A DNA stretch of 64,000 nucleotides from Oceanicola sp. (GCA_022447275.1 JAKVBK010000008.1:33157-97156); one strand, 5' to 3'; positions 30,034 to 39,529 are shown, counted from the first letter of the stretch. Numbers and translations: made by a program. Notes: a model not told the origin generated them from the sequence alone.

Positions 30034-30969
30034 ATGGGCGAAACCACGATAGAGCTGCATTGGACCATCCAAGAGGGTGCGCCGGCGATTGAAGCGCCCG
30101 TCCCGGAGGTGGTTTCAGGCGGACGCGTGCTGGATGTGGACACAGCAGGCAGACTGCTCCGTATCGTCGTGCAAATGTTCCCCGTGGTGCTCAGGGCGCT
30201 CCAACCGGAAAGAGTGCAGCTTCATGGGGCGCAGGAAGCTGCCGATGGTCCGGTCGTCCCGATCGGTCGGCCTGTGGCTGTGATCTTGCGCCCTGATGAA
30301 GCCAAGCCATCGCCTGCCAGCCGCTTTGTGATGTCAAACGGACGGTCGCGGGGTGGGGGGCGCATTATCGAAGGCATGGCCTGTTTTGGTCCCGAAACTC
30401 GGATCGCCACGCCGGAGGGCGCGCGCCCTGTTGCGGCGCTGCGCGCAGGCGACGGCGTGTTGACCCGTGACAATGGTATTCAACCAGTTCTTTGGGTCGG
30501 TTCAACCCATGTCGACCCTGACGATTTTGCGCAGTTTGATCGGCTCGCGCCCGTGATCATACCGTCCGGAGCACTGGGGCCGGGCCAGCCAGCGCGTCGG
30601 TTAACGGTTTCTCCCAATCACCGAATGCTGATCGCGGACAATGCGGCCGCGCTGCATTTTGGGGAACGCGAAGTTCTTGTGCGCGCGGACGATCTCATTT
30701 CGCTGGACAAGGCGCACGCCGCCCCTCTGCAAGCTCTGGACTGGTATCAGCTTTTGCTGCCCCAACATGAAATCATTCTGGCCGAAGGGGCTTGGTGCGA
30801 AAGTCTTCAGCCTGCCCCAGAGCAGCTTTTGATGTTTTCCAAGACGCAGCGCGACGACATGGGTGCATTGGTACCAAACATGGCGCCCGCCAGCCGAACC
30901 GGGCGTTACACAGCAGCCCGCGCGGTTCTGAAGCCTGGCGAGGCGCAGTTGCTGGGGCAGATGTTTTAG
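30034..30969 (+). CDS. Hint (hedgehog/intein) domain protein
   Basis: 311-residue protein. Residues 1-110 have no recognised fold. The Hint_2 domain begins at C117 (GMACFGPETRIATPEG) and continues with VAALRAGDGVLTRDNG and LTVSPNHRMLI. The cysteine and histidine blocks needed for self-splicing-like chemistry are present. There is no signal peptide. Hint_2 proteins are frequent in Rhodobacterales, often in secreted or calcium-binding proteins; this one is short and lacks RTX repeats. It is a paralogue of the protein at 14047-15063. Confidence 0.8.
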   Translation: MGETTIELHWTIQEGAPAIEAPVPEVVSGGRVLDVDTAGRLLRIVVQMFPVVLRALQPERVQLHGAQEAADGPVVPIGRPVAVILRPDEAKPSPASRFVMSNGRSRGGGRIIEGMACFGPETRIATPEGARPVAALRAGDGVLTRDNGIQPVLWVGSTHVDPDDFAQFDRLAPVIIPSGALGPGQPARRLTVSPNHRMLIADNAAALHFGEREVLVRADDLISLDKAHAAPLQALDWYQLLLPQHEIILAEGAWCESLQPAPEQLLMFSKTQRDDMGALVPNMAPASRTGRYTAARAVLKPGEAQLLGQMF

Positions 30970-31092
30970 TCTTTGGTCGTCGCTGATTGTCGGAGGTCTG
31001 CCCGATGCCAAGTCCACCTTCTACAGCTGACAGCAGAGCGCAGGGAAGCCGCGCAAAGGTGCCTTCATGCGGACTGCGTGTTCGGCAGGCGC

Positions 31093-31701
31093 CTACGATT
31101 GCGCAGCCCGCCATGCGGCCCAGGCTTCTGGCGTGTCCAGATCGGTCGTCGCGCGGGCATCGGGCAGGGGCACCAAGTGCAGCCGTCCCTCTGCCTGAGC
31201 GCGACGGACCAATGGTTTTGCACCTTCATCGCCCTTCAGCGTGGCGATCTGGGGAAAGAGCGCCGCCGCGCATAATAGCGGATGCCCTTGCCCGCCCGTG
31301 GCATCTGCTCCACGCCAAATCAGCGCGTCCGGTGCCCTTTGCCGGGCATTGAGCACTGTCAGCAAATCCGATGTCTGCAAGTCGGGTAAATCGCCAAGCA
31401 AGATCAAAACGCCGTCGCTGCCCTCTGGCAAGGCAGCCACGCCTCTCCGGAGGCTGGCTGACAAGCCATCGGCCGCATCTGGCACCGGAACGCGCTGCGC
31501 CGTGTTTACGTCGTGCTGTGTCAGAGCCTCGGCGCGCGGGTGATCGCGCGCGGGCAAAGTGACATAGACCGGGTGCCCCGTTGCCAGCGCCATGCGCACC
31601 TGCCGCACGATCAGCGGTTGCCCGGATATGTCTTCGAGCAGCTTGTCGGCGCCGCGCATTCGGCTGGATTTACCGGCCGCAAGGATCAGGATCGGTGTCA
31701 T
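31093..31701 (-). CDS. MocA-like molybdenum-cofactor nucleotidyltransferase
   Basis: 202-residue NTP-transferase-fold protein from ATG 31701. The nucleotide-binding signature is ILAAGKSSRMRGADKLLEDISG, and LLGDLPDLQ supplies the metal-binding aspartate. This is the pattern of MocA/MobA enzymes that add CMP or GMP to molybdopterin. Its start overlaps the stop of the upstream flavoprotein gene (ATGA). The partner flavoprotein does not use a molybdenum cofactor, so the linkage is not self-explanatory. Confidence 0.82.
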   Translation of the reverse strand: MTPILILAAGKSSRMRGADKLLEDISGQPLIVRQVRMALATGHPVYVTLPARDHPRAEALTQHDVNTAQRVPVPDAADGLSASLRRGVAALPEGSDGVLILLGDLPDLQTSDLLTVLNARQRAPDALIWRGADATGGQGHPLLCAAALFPQIATLKGDEGAKPLVRRAQAEGRLHLVPLPDARATTDLDTPEAWAAWRAAQS

Positions 31702-34106
31702 CCGCGCATCACCGCGCCATCGGGATCCCAAGCCGGGCGGGTGACAAGCCGGGCAGGGCGGCGTTGCCCAAGGATTTCAATCTCAACGCGCAGCCCGTCG
31801 GTCGCGCGGTCCTTTGGCACAAACCCCATCGCCACGGACAGCCCGCTGTGGTGGGCATAGCCGCCCGAGGTGCAGAAGCCTTGCACGCTGCCCTCAAGCC
31901 AGATCGGCTCATAGGCCACCACATCGGCCTCCTCGGTGTCGACTACGAAGGCGCACAGCACGCGCGCAGGGCCGGCGGCCCGCTCGGCCATGGCGGCTGC
32001 GCGGCCAATGAACTCGACGGGTTTCCGCCAGTGAATGAACCGACCCATCCCGGTTTCGCACGGCATGTAATCGGGGGAATACTCCCGCATCCAGGAGCCG
32101 AAAAACCTGTCCAGCCGCAACGACATCATCGCGCGCATGCCAAAAGGTGTCAGGCCCATGGGGAGCCCGGCCTGCCACAGCCTGTGCCACAGGGTGCGTT
32201 GATCCATGGCATCCACATAGATTTCATAGCCGAGATCTCCGGTGTAGCTGAGCCGCTGCACCAGAGCGGTGACGGGGCCGATCTGCAGGGATTTGGCGTC
32301 CAGAAAGCGGAAAGTCTCGGCCGAGACATCCTGTCGGGTGACAGCGCCCAGCAGCGCACGTGCTTTCGGACCGGCAATCTGAAAGCCCGTGCGGCGGTCA
32401 GAGACGTTGCGCAGATGCACCCCCTCCTGTCGGTGGGTATCAAACCAGCGCCAATGCATATCTTGGGCCCCATAGGAGGCCGTCAGTTGGAACTGCGTGT
32501 CGGACAGGCACGTAATGGTGAAATCGCCCAGGATGCGGCCCTTGGGCGACAGCATCGGCGACAGGGACACCCGTCCGGGCTTCGGAATGCGCCCCGCCAT
32601 GATCCTGTCGAGCCACGCGCGGGCCTGCGCGCCCTCCACTGTGAACTTGCCGAAATTCTGTAGCTCGTTGATGCCGACGCCTGTGCGCACAGCGGCCACT
32701 TCGCGCGCGGTGGCGGCAAAGGCGTTGGAACGTCGGAAGGACGGGATTTCGAAGGTCGGTTCCTGACCCGTTGCAAAGTAGTTCGGCACCTCAAGCCCAT
32801 ATTGGTGGCCCCAAACCGCGCCCATGTCGCTGAAGATATCATACATTGGCGTTGTGCGATGGGGGCGGGCGGCTGGCAGCTCTTCGTTGGGGTAGCTGAT
32901 CGAGAACCGCCTTTGGTAATTCTCGGTGACTTTGGCGCGGGTGTAGCCCGGTGTGATCCAGCGCCCGAACCGGCCCACATCCATCGCTGAGATGTCGCGC
33001 TCTGGCTCTCCCTCAACCATCCATTGCGCAAGGGACAGACCCACGCCGCCGCCTTGGCTAAAGCCCGCCATCACCGCACAGGCCGACCAATAGTTGCGCA
33101 GCCCCGGCACAGGCCCGACGAGGGGGTTGCCGTCGGGCGCAAAGGTGAACGGGCCATGGATCACCGATTTGATGCCAGCCCGTTCCAGCACCGGAAAACG
33201 CTTGTAGGCAAAGGCAATACTATCCTCGATCTTGTCGAAATCATCGGGCAACAGCTCGTGCCCAAAGGTCCAGGGGGTGCCGTCAATGGCCCAGGGGCGA
33301 CATTTCTGCTCATAAAAACCGATGCACAGGCCCCGGCCTTCCTGGCGCAGGTAACTTTCGCCGCTGGGATCCATCACATGGGGATGCTCGCTGTCGCGGG
33401 TGTAAATCTCAGGCGTGTCTTCGGTGACGAGATACTGATGCTCCATCGGATGGAGGGGCAAGAAGACGCCCGCCATCGCGGCCACTTCGCGGGCCCAGAG
33501 GCCAGCTGCATTCACCAGATGGGTGCAGCGCAAGGTTCCGGCCTCTGTGACCACCTCCCAGCCATCCGTGCGCGGATTGGTTTCGAGCACCCGTGTGTGC
33601 AACCGGATTTCGGCGCCGCCCATGCGCGCGGCCTTTGCATAGGCGTGTGTTGTGCCCGAGGGATCGAGGTGACCATCCAACGGGTCATAGAGCCCGCCAA
33701 GCACGCCATCGGTATTCGTGATCGGGGCCACTTCGCGGATCTGATCTGGCGTCAGGATTTCGGTCTCAAGCCCCATGTAGCGGTGCTTGGCGCGTTCCGC
33801 CTTGAGCATGTCCAGGCGTTCCGGGCTGTCAGCCAGCGTCACTCCGCCCACATGGTGAAGTCCGCAGGACATGCCCGTCAACGCCTCCAACTCGCGATAG
33901 AGCCGGATCGTGTAGCCTTGCAGCGCGGCCATGTTGGTATCGCCGTTCAGGGTGTGAAAGCCGCCCGCCGCATGCCACGTGGAGCCCGATGTGAGCTCTG
34001 AGCGCTCCAGCAACAGCACATCGGACCAGCCGAATTTTGTCAGATGATAGGCGACCGATGCGCCAATGACGCCGCCGCCAATGATGATGACATGCCTGTG
34101 CTCCAT
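31698..34106 (-). CDS. Dimethylglycine dehydrogenase-like FAD/folate oxidoreductase
   Basis: 802-residue protein from ATG 34106, six bases after AAGG; GTG 34109 is the alternative. The N-terminal FAD domain (about 1-365) starts VIIIGGGVIGASVAYHL. The segment SGSTWHAAGG contains H45, the histidine that carries covalent FAD in dimethylglycine and sarcosine dehydrogenases. A central linker (about 365-430) leads to a GcvT-type tetrahydrofolate-binding domain (about 430-690) and its C-terminal barrel (about 700-795). It should oxidatively demethylate an N-methylated glycine, passing formaldehyde to folate. Dimethylglycine or sarcosine is the likely substrate; related roseobacter enzymes have others. 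Confidence 0.82.
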   Translation of the reverse strand: MEHRHVIIIGGGVIGASVAYHLTKFGWSDVLLLERSELTSGSTWHAAGGFHTLNGDTNMAALQGYTIRLYRELEALTGMSCGLHHVGGVTLADSPERLDMLKAERAKHRYMGLETEILTPDQIREVAPITNTDGVLGGLYDPLDGHLDPSGTTHAYAKAARMGGAEIRLHTRVLETNPRTDGWEVVTEAGTLRCTHLVNAAGLWAREVAAMAGVFLPLHPMEHQYLVTEDTPEIYTRDSEHPHVMDPSGESYLRQEGRGLCIGFYEQKCRPWAIDGTPWTFGHELLPDDFDKIEDSIAFAYKRFPVLERAGIKSVIHGPFTFAPDGNPLVGPVPGLRNYWSACAVMAGFSQGGGVGLSLAQWMVEGEPERDISAMDVGRFGRWITPGYTRAKVTENYQRRFSISYPNEELPAARPHRTTPMYDIFSDMGAVWGHQYGLEVPNYFATGQEPTFEIPSFRRSNAFAATAREVAAVRTGVGINELQNFGKFTVEGAQARAWLDRIMAGRIPKPGRVSLSPMLSPKGRILGDFTITCLSDTQFQLTASYGAQDMHWRWFDTHRQEGVHLRNVSDRRTGFQIAGPKARALLGAVTRQDVSAETFRFLDAKSLQIGPVTALVQRLSYTGDLGYEIYVDAMDQRTLWHRLWQAGLPMGLTPFGMRAMMSLRLDRFFGSWMREYSPDYMPCETGMGRFIHWRKPVEFIGRAAAMAERAAGPARVLCAFVVDTEEADVVAYEPIWLEGSVQGFCTSGGYAHHSGLSVAMGFVPKDRATDGLRVEIEILGQRRPARLVTRPAWDPDGAVMRG

Positions 34107-34230
34107 CACGCACCTTGCTGCTGCGGTTTCTCCCTCAGATCAGACTGGGCGAAGCCGGCAGAGAAGAAAACCCTCAGGATAGCTATTTGCTGGGCATCCC
34201 GCTGTGCCTTGGCTGGATGTCCAACCTCGA

Positions 34231-34272
34231 CCCATGTCCCACGGCCCATGTCCCATGTCCCACGACCGATGT
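34231..34272. repeat. Six tandem 7-bp repeats
   Basis: Six consecutive heptamers: CCCATGT, CCCACGG, CCCATGT, CCCATGT, CCCACGA, CCGATGT. Flanking heptamers do not match. The array lies in the 359-base divergent region (34107-34465) between the flavoprotein and the amidase genes; the rest of that region holds no gene I can support. Confidence 0.85.
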
Positions 34273-34465
34273 CAAAATCGGCACATCGCATTGGCGTGTC
34301 GCGCAGAAAGCCCAAAATGGAAAGCCGCCCGCGGTAACCGTGCCGAACGCGCGCCAAGCGAAACGTGGGAAAGGGATAGACCGTGCATGGTTCCCGCAGT
34401 AGCGTCGTGGGAAACACTCTTTGGTTGAGTTGGCCACGAGTACTTAAGCGTTGGAGGAATAAACC

Positions 34466-35503
34466 ATGTGCACAGGATTTCGCTTGAAGGCCGAAAATGG
34501 ATCGGTGGTCTATGCGCGGACAATGGAATGGGGCGCCTTTGACCTCAAGTCGCAGGTAACACTGATCCCGAAAGGCCATGTTTTCCGGGGCACAACGACT
34601 GAGGGCGCGAATGGCAAGGAATGGGCGGCCAAATACAATGTGCTTGCCCTCGATTTCCTCGGGACGGATTGGCTTGCCGATGGCATCAATGAGGCCGGAC
34701 TGGCGGTTGGCATGTTCTACCACCCGGGTTTTGCCGAATACCCGGACTACGACCCGGTTGAGCGGAAGAACACGATCGCAGCCGTTGAAATGGTCGGCTA
34801 CCTCTTAACGCGATATGCCTCGCTGCAGGAGGTGAAGGAGGGTTTGAAGGGCATTCAAGCGATCGGGGTGGGGGAGGCCATTTTGGGCACGCCTGATCCG
34901 GCGCACTGGATGGTGACGGACGCATCCGGCGCGTCGATCGTGATCGAATATGCGCACGGCGAACTACAAGTCTTTGACAACCCGCTCGGCGTCATAACCA
35001 ACGCTCCTACCTATGATTGGCACATGATCAATCTGCGCAATTACATCAATCTTTCTTCAGTCGCGCTGCCAACGCGCCACATAGATGAGCTTGATTTTGC
35101 ACCGCTTGGGGCGGGCAGCGGCATGATCGGCCTGCCCGGGGATAACACACCGCCGTCGCGCTTTGTGCGGGCCGTTGCAATGACCCATACCACACGGCCG
35201 ATCCCCAATGCGCATGAAGCGGTTTATGAGGCTTTGCGCATTCTCGACAATTTCAATTTGCCTCTGGGCGGGGCCGAGGGATCCGATCAGGACGGTGACA
35301 CAACGGCAATGCGCAGTTCAACGATCTGGACCAGTGTCTGGGATGTGGAAAACCGCACGCTGTACTATCACACGCAGCATAACCGGCGTGTCCGCAAGGT
35401 CAGCCTAGCGGATGTGACCTTTGCGGAAGGGGCGTTGAAACGTATTCCGCTTGATCGCGAAAAAGAGCAGGACGTCGAAGACGTGAGTGCGTTGCTGGCG
35501 TGA
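34466..35503 (+). CDS. Choloylglycine-hydrolase-family linear amide hydrolase
   Basis: N-terminal-nucleophile amidase of 345 residues; ATG 34466 follows GGAGGAA. Removal of Met exposes C2 (MCTGFRLKAENG), the nucleophile of penicillin V acylase/bile salt hydrolase enzymes. Other family motifs are ARTMEWG, DWLADGINEAGLAVG, and NPLGVITNAPTYDWH, followed by RSSTIWTSVWD near the C-terminus. No signal peptide is seen. In a marine bacterium it could cleave acyl-homoserine lactones or other amides; the substrate is not readable. Confidence 0.88.
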   Translation: MCTGFRLKAENGSVVYARTMEWGAFDLKSQVTLIPKGHVFRGTTTEGANGKEWAAKYNVLALDFLGTDWLADGINEAGLAVGMFYHPGFAEYPDYDPVERKNTIAAVEMVGYLLTRYASLQEVKEGLKGIQAIGVGEAILGTPDPAHWMVTDASGASIVIEYAHGELQVFDNPLGVITNAPTYDWHMINLRNYINLSSVALPTRHIDELDFAPLGAGSGMIGLPGDNTPPSRFVRAVAMTHTTRPIPNAHEAVYEALRILDNFNLPLGGAEGSDQDGDTTAMRSSTIWTSVWDVENRTLYYHTQHNRRVRKVSLADVTFAEGALKRIPLDREKEQDVEDVSALLA

Positions 35504-35573
35504 GACTGTGCGTTCGGCGTCCTGTCGCCTTTGGCAAACGGCAAGGCGTCCGTTGGCCGTAACTGAACAAACA

Positions 35574-35603
35574 AAAAGGCCTGACATCCGCGTCAGGCCT
35601 TTT
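35574..35603. terminator. Bidirectional intrinsic terminator
   Basis: A perfect 12-bp stem (AAAAGGCCTGAC / GTCAGGCCTTTT, 6-base loop) lies between the convergent amidase and gpt genes. T-rich 3' arms on both strands fit termination from either side. Confidence 0.88.
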
Positions 35604-35626
35604 ACCATTTGTGTACAGGCAGCGGG

Positions 35627-36130
35627 TCAGGTGCCGCGATAGGGCTCCACATACTGCAAGGCCATGTCCCAGGGGAAAAAGATCCATGTGTCCTGACTGA
35701 CGCCGGTGATGAATGTATCCACCATCGGCTCGCCCTTTGGCTTGGCATAGACCGTTGCGAAATGCGCGTTTGGATAGAGCGCGCGCACGAGTTCCAGTGT
35801 TTTGCCGCTATCGACCAGATCATCGATGACAAGAATGCCGGTGCCATCGCCCATCAATTCTGCATCCGGTGATTTCAGCACGCTGGCAGAGGTTTGGGTT
35901 TGGTTGTCGTAGGATTTGACCGAGATCGTGTCGACGGTGCGGATGTCCAGTTCACGGCTGACGATCATCGCAGGGGCCATGCCGCCACGGGTGATGGCCA
36001 CAACGGCTTTCCAATCCCCTTCGGGGCCGGGGCCTTGCTTGTCGAGGCGCCAGGCCAAAGCACGGCTGTCGCGGTGGATCTGATCCCAGCTGACATGGAA
36101 GCCTTTTTCGTGGGGCAGGCGGTCGGTCAT
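35627..36130 (-). CDS. gpt: Xanthine-guanine phosphoribosyltransferase
   Basis: Purine salvage enzyme of 167 residues, transferring phosphoribose from PRPP to xanthine or guanine. The start ATG 36130 has AGGAAC upstream; a TTG at 36151 would overlap the preceding gene. The PRPP loop is [14 protein letters not shown], and the [13 protein letters not shown] segment belongs to the phosphoribosyl-binding core. It is the last gene of the leftward fabI-lysE-gpt run. Confidence 0.92.
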   Translation of the reverse strand: MTDRLPHEKGFHVSWDQIHRDSRALAWRLDKQGPGPEGDWKAVVAITRGGMAPAMIVSRELDIRTVDTISVKSYDNQTQTSASVLKSPDAELMGDGTGILVIDDLVDSGKTLELVRALYPNAHFATVYAKPKGEPMVDTFITGVSQDTWIFFPWDMALQYVEPYRGT

Positions 36131-36140
36131 TGCAAAGTTC

Positions 36141-36743
36141 CTATCGGTCAAGCAGCAGTCGCAGGCCGAGCGCGCCCAGAAGGGCGCCGGCCAAACGGTC
36201 GATCACAGGTTTAAGGCGTAAGTAGCCTGTACGGGCAGGGGGGCTGGCCAAGGCGGCCGCAAACAGCGCATAAACAGCAAGTTCAACACACAGGTGATTG
36301 CCAACGATCAATGCCTTTTGGCCAAGGCTCAGATCCGGTGGGAAGATCACAATCAAAACCGATGCCGCAAAGAGCACTGATTTCGGGTTGGCAAGGTTTA
36401 CAAGCATCCCCCCAAGGAATGCTTTTGCTCCGGGCGTGGCCTCTTTGCCAACGGGCTGCGCGGCGTCACGCCACAAACCATAGGCGACCCACAGAAGGTA
36501 GAGCGCGCCTATGAGTTTCAGCCCGGAATACGCAAACGGAAACAGCGCGAAGACGGCATCGAGGCCTAGAAGTGCTGCGCCCGTCCAGGCAGCGGCCACA
36601 ACGGCCAGGCCCGCACCGGTCAGCACCCCGGTTATAAAGCCCCCCGAAACCGATTGGCGCAGGGCAAACAAAAGGGCAGGGCCGGGGGCCGCCATCGCGG
36701 CAAGCAACGTCACGTTGAAAACGATCAGGTGGCCCCAGTCCAT
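36141..36743 (-). CDS. LysE-family exporter
   Basis: 200-residue inner-membrane protein with about six transmembrane helices. The N-terminal [29 protein letters not shown] motif is typical of LysE/RhtB amino-acid exporters, as is the [15 protein letters not shown] segment. The transported amino acid or metabolite is unknown. It starts three bases after the fabI stop on the minus strand. Confidence 0.88.
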   Translation of the reverse strand: MDWGHLIVFNVTLLAAMAAPGPALLFALRQSVSGGFITGVLTGAGLAVVAAAWTGAALLGLDAVFALFPFAYSGLKLIGALYLLWVAYGLWRDAAQPVGKEATPGAKAFLGGMLVNLANPKSVLFAASVLIVIFPPDLSLGQKALIVGNHLCVELAVYALFAAALASPPARTGYLRLKPVIDRLAGALLGALGLRLLLDR

Positions 36744-36746
36744 GGC

Positions 36747-37556
36747 TTAACCGCCTTTGGAGATGTCGGGCGCGTCTACGGCTTTCATGCCGACAACGTG
36801 GTAGCCTGCATCTACGTGATGGGTTTCACCTGTCACACCGCTGCCCAGATCAGACAGCAGGTAGAGTGCGGATTTGCCCACGTCCTGCTGTGTCACGTTG
36901 CGGCGCAGCGGGGAGTTATATTCGTTCCACTTCAAAATGTAGCGGAAGTCACCGATGCCAGAGGCAGCAAGCGTCTTGATGGGTCCGGCTGAGATCGCGT
37001 TGACGCGCACGCCATCCTTGCCGAGATCTTCGGCGAGGTACCGCACGGAGGCCTCCAGCGCGGCCTTGGCGACACCCATCACATTGTAATGGGGCATGAC
37101 TTTCTCTGCCCCGTAATAGGACAGCGTCAGGCAGGAGCCGCCATCTGTCATCAGAGCTGAGGCGCGGCGCACGCAGGATGTGAACGAATAGACCGAGATA
37201 TCCATCGACATGGCGAAGTTTTCACGGCTGGTCTCGACATAGCGGCCGCGCAACTCGTTTTTGTCTGAAAACCCAATGGCATGAACGTAGAAATCCAAGG
37301 CGCCCCAGGAGTCTTCGAGCTGCTTGAACACCGCGTCGACACTGTCATCATCGTTCACGTCGCATTCCATGAGATGATTGCAACCGAGCTTTTCGGCCAA
37401 CGGGATTGCCCGTTTCTTGAACGCGTCGCCTTGATAGGTCAGGGCGATTTCTGCGCCTGCGCCGTGCAAGGCTTCTGCAATGCCCCATGCGATGGATTTG
37501 TCATTGGCCAGGCCCATGATCAGCCCGCGCTTGCCAGCCATAAGTTGGTTCGACAT
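36747..37556 (-). CDS. fabI: Enoyl-[acyl-carrier-protein] reductase (NADH)
   Basis: 269-residue enzyme for the last reduction in fatty-acid elongation. The N-terminal RGLIMGLANDKSIAWGIA is the FabI cofactor motif. The active-site pair is Y157 and K164 in HYNVMGVAK (Tyr-x6-Lys), with the preceding Y148 in SYYGAEK. The segment SAGPIKTLAASGI is the FabI substrate-binding loop that triclosan targets in other bacteria. It is first of a leftward run with lysE and gpt, and divergent from pdxH. Confidence 0.94.
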   Translation of the reverse strand: MSNQLMAGKRGLIMGLANDKSIAWGIAEALHGAGAEIALTYQGDAFKKRAIPLAEKLGCNHLMECDVNDDDSVDAVFKQLEDSWGALDFYVHAIGFSDKNELRGRYVETSRENFAMSMDISVYSFTSCVRRASALMTDGGSCLTLSYYGAEKVMPHYNVMGVAKAALEASVRYLAEDLGKDGVRVNAISAGPIKTLAASGIGDFRYILKWNEYNSPLRRNVTQQDVGKSALYLLSDLGSGVTGETHHVDAGYHVVGMKAVDAPDISKGG

Positions 37557-37705
37557 TCCGGCGCCTCGTTCTTAACTCTGCAATTCTGGGCGGTGCATAG
37601 GCCAAACGATGCCGCTTGTGCAAGCATTCTGGGGCTTTGGCCGTTGCAGCGGCGCTGTTCTGCGCTAGAACCGCAAGCACACGGCAGGAAAATGGGGGAC
37701 ATCAC

Positions 37706-38329
37706 ATGTCTGATCGCTCTGGGATTTTTGCAGGGGATGATCCCTTCAAGCTGGCGCAGGCGTGGCTGAAAGAAGCCGAGGCCTCAGAGCCCAATGATCC
37801 CAATGCGATCGCCCTTTCGACGGTGGATGCCGAAGGCATGCCCAATGCCAGAATGGTGTTGCTCAAAGACATTGAGGCTGCAGGGGACAAAACCGGCGCT
37901 TTCGTGTTCTACACAAACTATGACAGCGCAAAGGGCACCGAGATTGCTGCAACCGGCAAGGCGGCGTTTGTGATGCATTGGAAATCCCTGCACCGCCAGA
38001 TCCGGGTGCGCGGCATCACCGAGCGCGAGGATGGGCCGCTGGCAGATGCCTATTACGATTCCCGGTCCCTGAAATCGCGCCTTGGAGCCTGGGCTTCGAA
38101 GCAATCGCGCCCCCTTGCTTCGCGGACTGCCCTGATGGCTGAGGTGGCGCGCGTGACAGGATCACACGGTCCGGTTCCTAAACGGCCGCCGCATTGGGGG
38201 GGGATTCGCATCCTTCCGCTTGAAATCGAGTTTTGGGCAGATGGTGCCTTCCGCCTCCATGATCGGTTCCGCTGGACACGAACTGCTTCCGATAGCAGCA
38301 CATGGAAGATTATGCGCCTTAACCCGTGA
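37706..38329 (+). CDS. pdxH: Pyridoxamine 5'-phosphate oxidase
   Basis: 207-residue FMN enzyme making pyridoxal phosphate from pyridoxine or pyridoxamine phosphate. ATG 37706 follows GGGGGAC; an in-frame start at 37616 is unsupported. FMN-binding residues lie in [10 protein letters not shown] and [13 protein letters not shown]. The C-terminal signature [14 protein letters not shown] is followed by LHDRFRWTR, which ends the usual RLNP tail. Confidence 0.94.
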   Translation: MSDRSGIFAGDDPFKLAQAWLKEAEASEPNDPNAIALSTVDAEGMPNARMVLLKDIEAAGDKTGAFVFYTNYDSAKGTEIAATGKAAFVMHWKSLHRQIRVRGITEREDGPLADAYYDSRSLKSRLGAWASKQSRPLASRTALMAEVARVTGSHGPVPKRPPHWGGIRILPLEIEFWADGAFRLHDRFRWTRTASDSSTWKIMRLNP

Positions 38330-38462
38330 AAAATATTTGGCAAAAATCAGCCTAGACAAAATGTCGTAGCGTACCCAAACATTTTTCCTCTTGATCGTGG
38401 CGTGTTACACGGCGCTAATGAGGTGGGGACAGGGACGGCCTGCGGGTCGAAGGACAGCTTTA

Positions 38463-39041
38463 ATGGATGATGAAGACATCAAGCCTCTGCGCGTGGTTGA
38501 TGGCACGGTCAAATGGTTTGATCCTGCACGCGGATTTGGATTTGTCGTGGCCGACAGTGGGGGGCCTGACATTCTTTTGCATGCCAATGTTCTGAGGAAT
38601 TTTGGTCAGGGTTCAGTTGTGGATGGGGCGCTTGTGTCGCTCAGCGTTCAGGAAACGCCGCGCGGACTGCAGGCAATTGAGGTGCTGAGCATCGCTCCGC
38701 CGACCTGTGGCAGCGACACACCGCTGAGCGATCTCGAGTATTCTGACCCGGAACAGTTGGCGTCTGCGCCCCTTGTGCCCGCGCGCATGAAGTGGTTCGA
38801 CAAGTCAAAGGGCTTTGGCTTTGCAAATGTCTTTGGGTTTTCCGACGACATCTTCGTTCATTTTGAAGTGTTGCGACGCTCTGGTCTTGCGGATCTTGCG
38901 CCCGGAGAGGCGGTTGCTATCCGCGTGGTCGACGGGCGCCGCGGTCGGCTTGCTGCGGAGGTCGCCGCATGGGAAGCCGCCCCGCAAATGGATGCGGACG
39001 ACCTGCCAGCCTTGAACCCCGTCGGCGAAGACGAGGACTGA
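38463..39041 (+). CDS. Two-domain cold-shock protein
   Basis: 192-residue protein from ATG 38463 (AGGACAG upstream). It contains two cold-shock OB-folds: GTVKWFDPARGFGFV (residues 14-28) and ARMKWFDKSKGFGFANV (about 108-124). An acidic linker and an acidic C-terminal tail (VGEDED) surround them. Each domain has the aromatic RNA/DNA-binding residues of RNP1. Double-CSD proteins are common in alphaproteobacteria and probably act as RNA chaperones. The stop overlaps the next start by one base. Confidence 0.88.
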   Translation: MDDEDIKPLRVVDGTVKWFDPARGFGFVVADSGGPDILLHANVLRNFGQGSVVDGALVSLSVQETPRGLQAIEVLSIAPPTCGSDTPLSDLEYSDPEQLASAPLVPARMKWFDKSKGFGFANVFGFSDDIFVHFEVLRRSGLADLAPGEAVAIRVVDGRRGRLAAEVAAWEAAPQMDADDLPALNPVGEDED

Positions 39042-39529
39042 TGAGGCCTCGTGTTGCCAACGCTCTTGCAAAGTTGGCAGGGGCTTTGCTTGCGGTGTGT
39101 TTTGCAACGGGCGTCTCGGCAGAGGCCGATTGTCGTGCAGATCGGATTGATCTCAAGGGGCGTTGGGGCAGCGCCAGTTTCACAGTTGAAACCGCCGACA
39201 CTCCAGAATCACGCAGCATGGGTTTGATGTATCGCACCGAAATGGATGCTGATGCGGGGATGCTGTTTATCTATGAAGCACCCGCGCAGGTGGCCTTCTG
39301 GATGAAGAACACGCTGATCCCGCTCGACATGATCTTTGCGGATTCAACCGGGACGGTGACCAAAGTCCATGCCAATGCCATTCCGGGTGATTTGCGCGCG
39401 ATCCCGGGGCCGGCGCAGACGCAGTTCGTATTAGAGATCAACGGCGGGTTGGCAGCCGAATTGGGCATCAAGCCTGGCACTTTAATGCGCCACCCGGGGC
39501 TGGGCCGCTACGTGGCGTGGCCTTGTTAG
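39041..39529 (+). CDS. DUF192 exported protein
   Basis: 162-residue protein starting at ATG 39041, in a TGATG overlap with the cold-shock gene. A signal peptide covers about residues 1-27 (LAGALLAVCFATGVSA). The DUF192 core has SRSMGLMYRTEMDADAGMLF, FWMKNTLIPLDMIFAD and the C-terminal LEINGGLAAELGIKPG. Function is unknown; the fold is beta-rich and the family is widespread in bacteria and archaea. Confidence 0.88.
   Translation: MRPRVANALAKLAGALLAVCFATGVSAEADCRADRIDLKGRWGSASFTVETADTPESRSMGLMYRTEMDADAGMLFIYEAPAQVAFWMKNTLIPLDMIFADSTGTVTKVHANAIPGDLRAIPGPAQTQFVLEINGGLAAELGIKPGTLMRHPGLGRYVAWPC

Noticed and set aside
34231..34272. Repeated heptamers as a CRISPR array
   Set aside because: Unit length is 7 bases with no spacers, and no cas gene is present.
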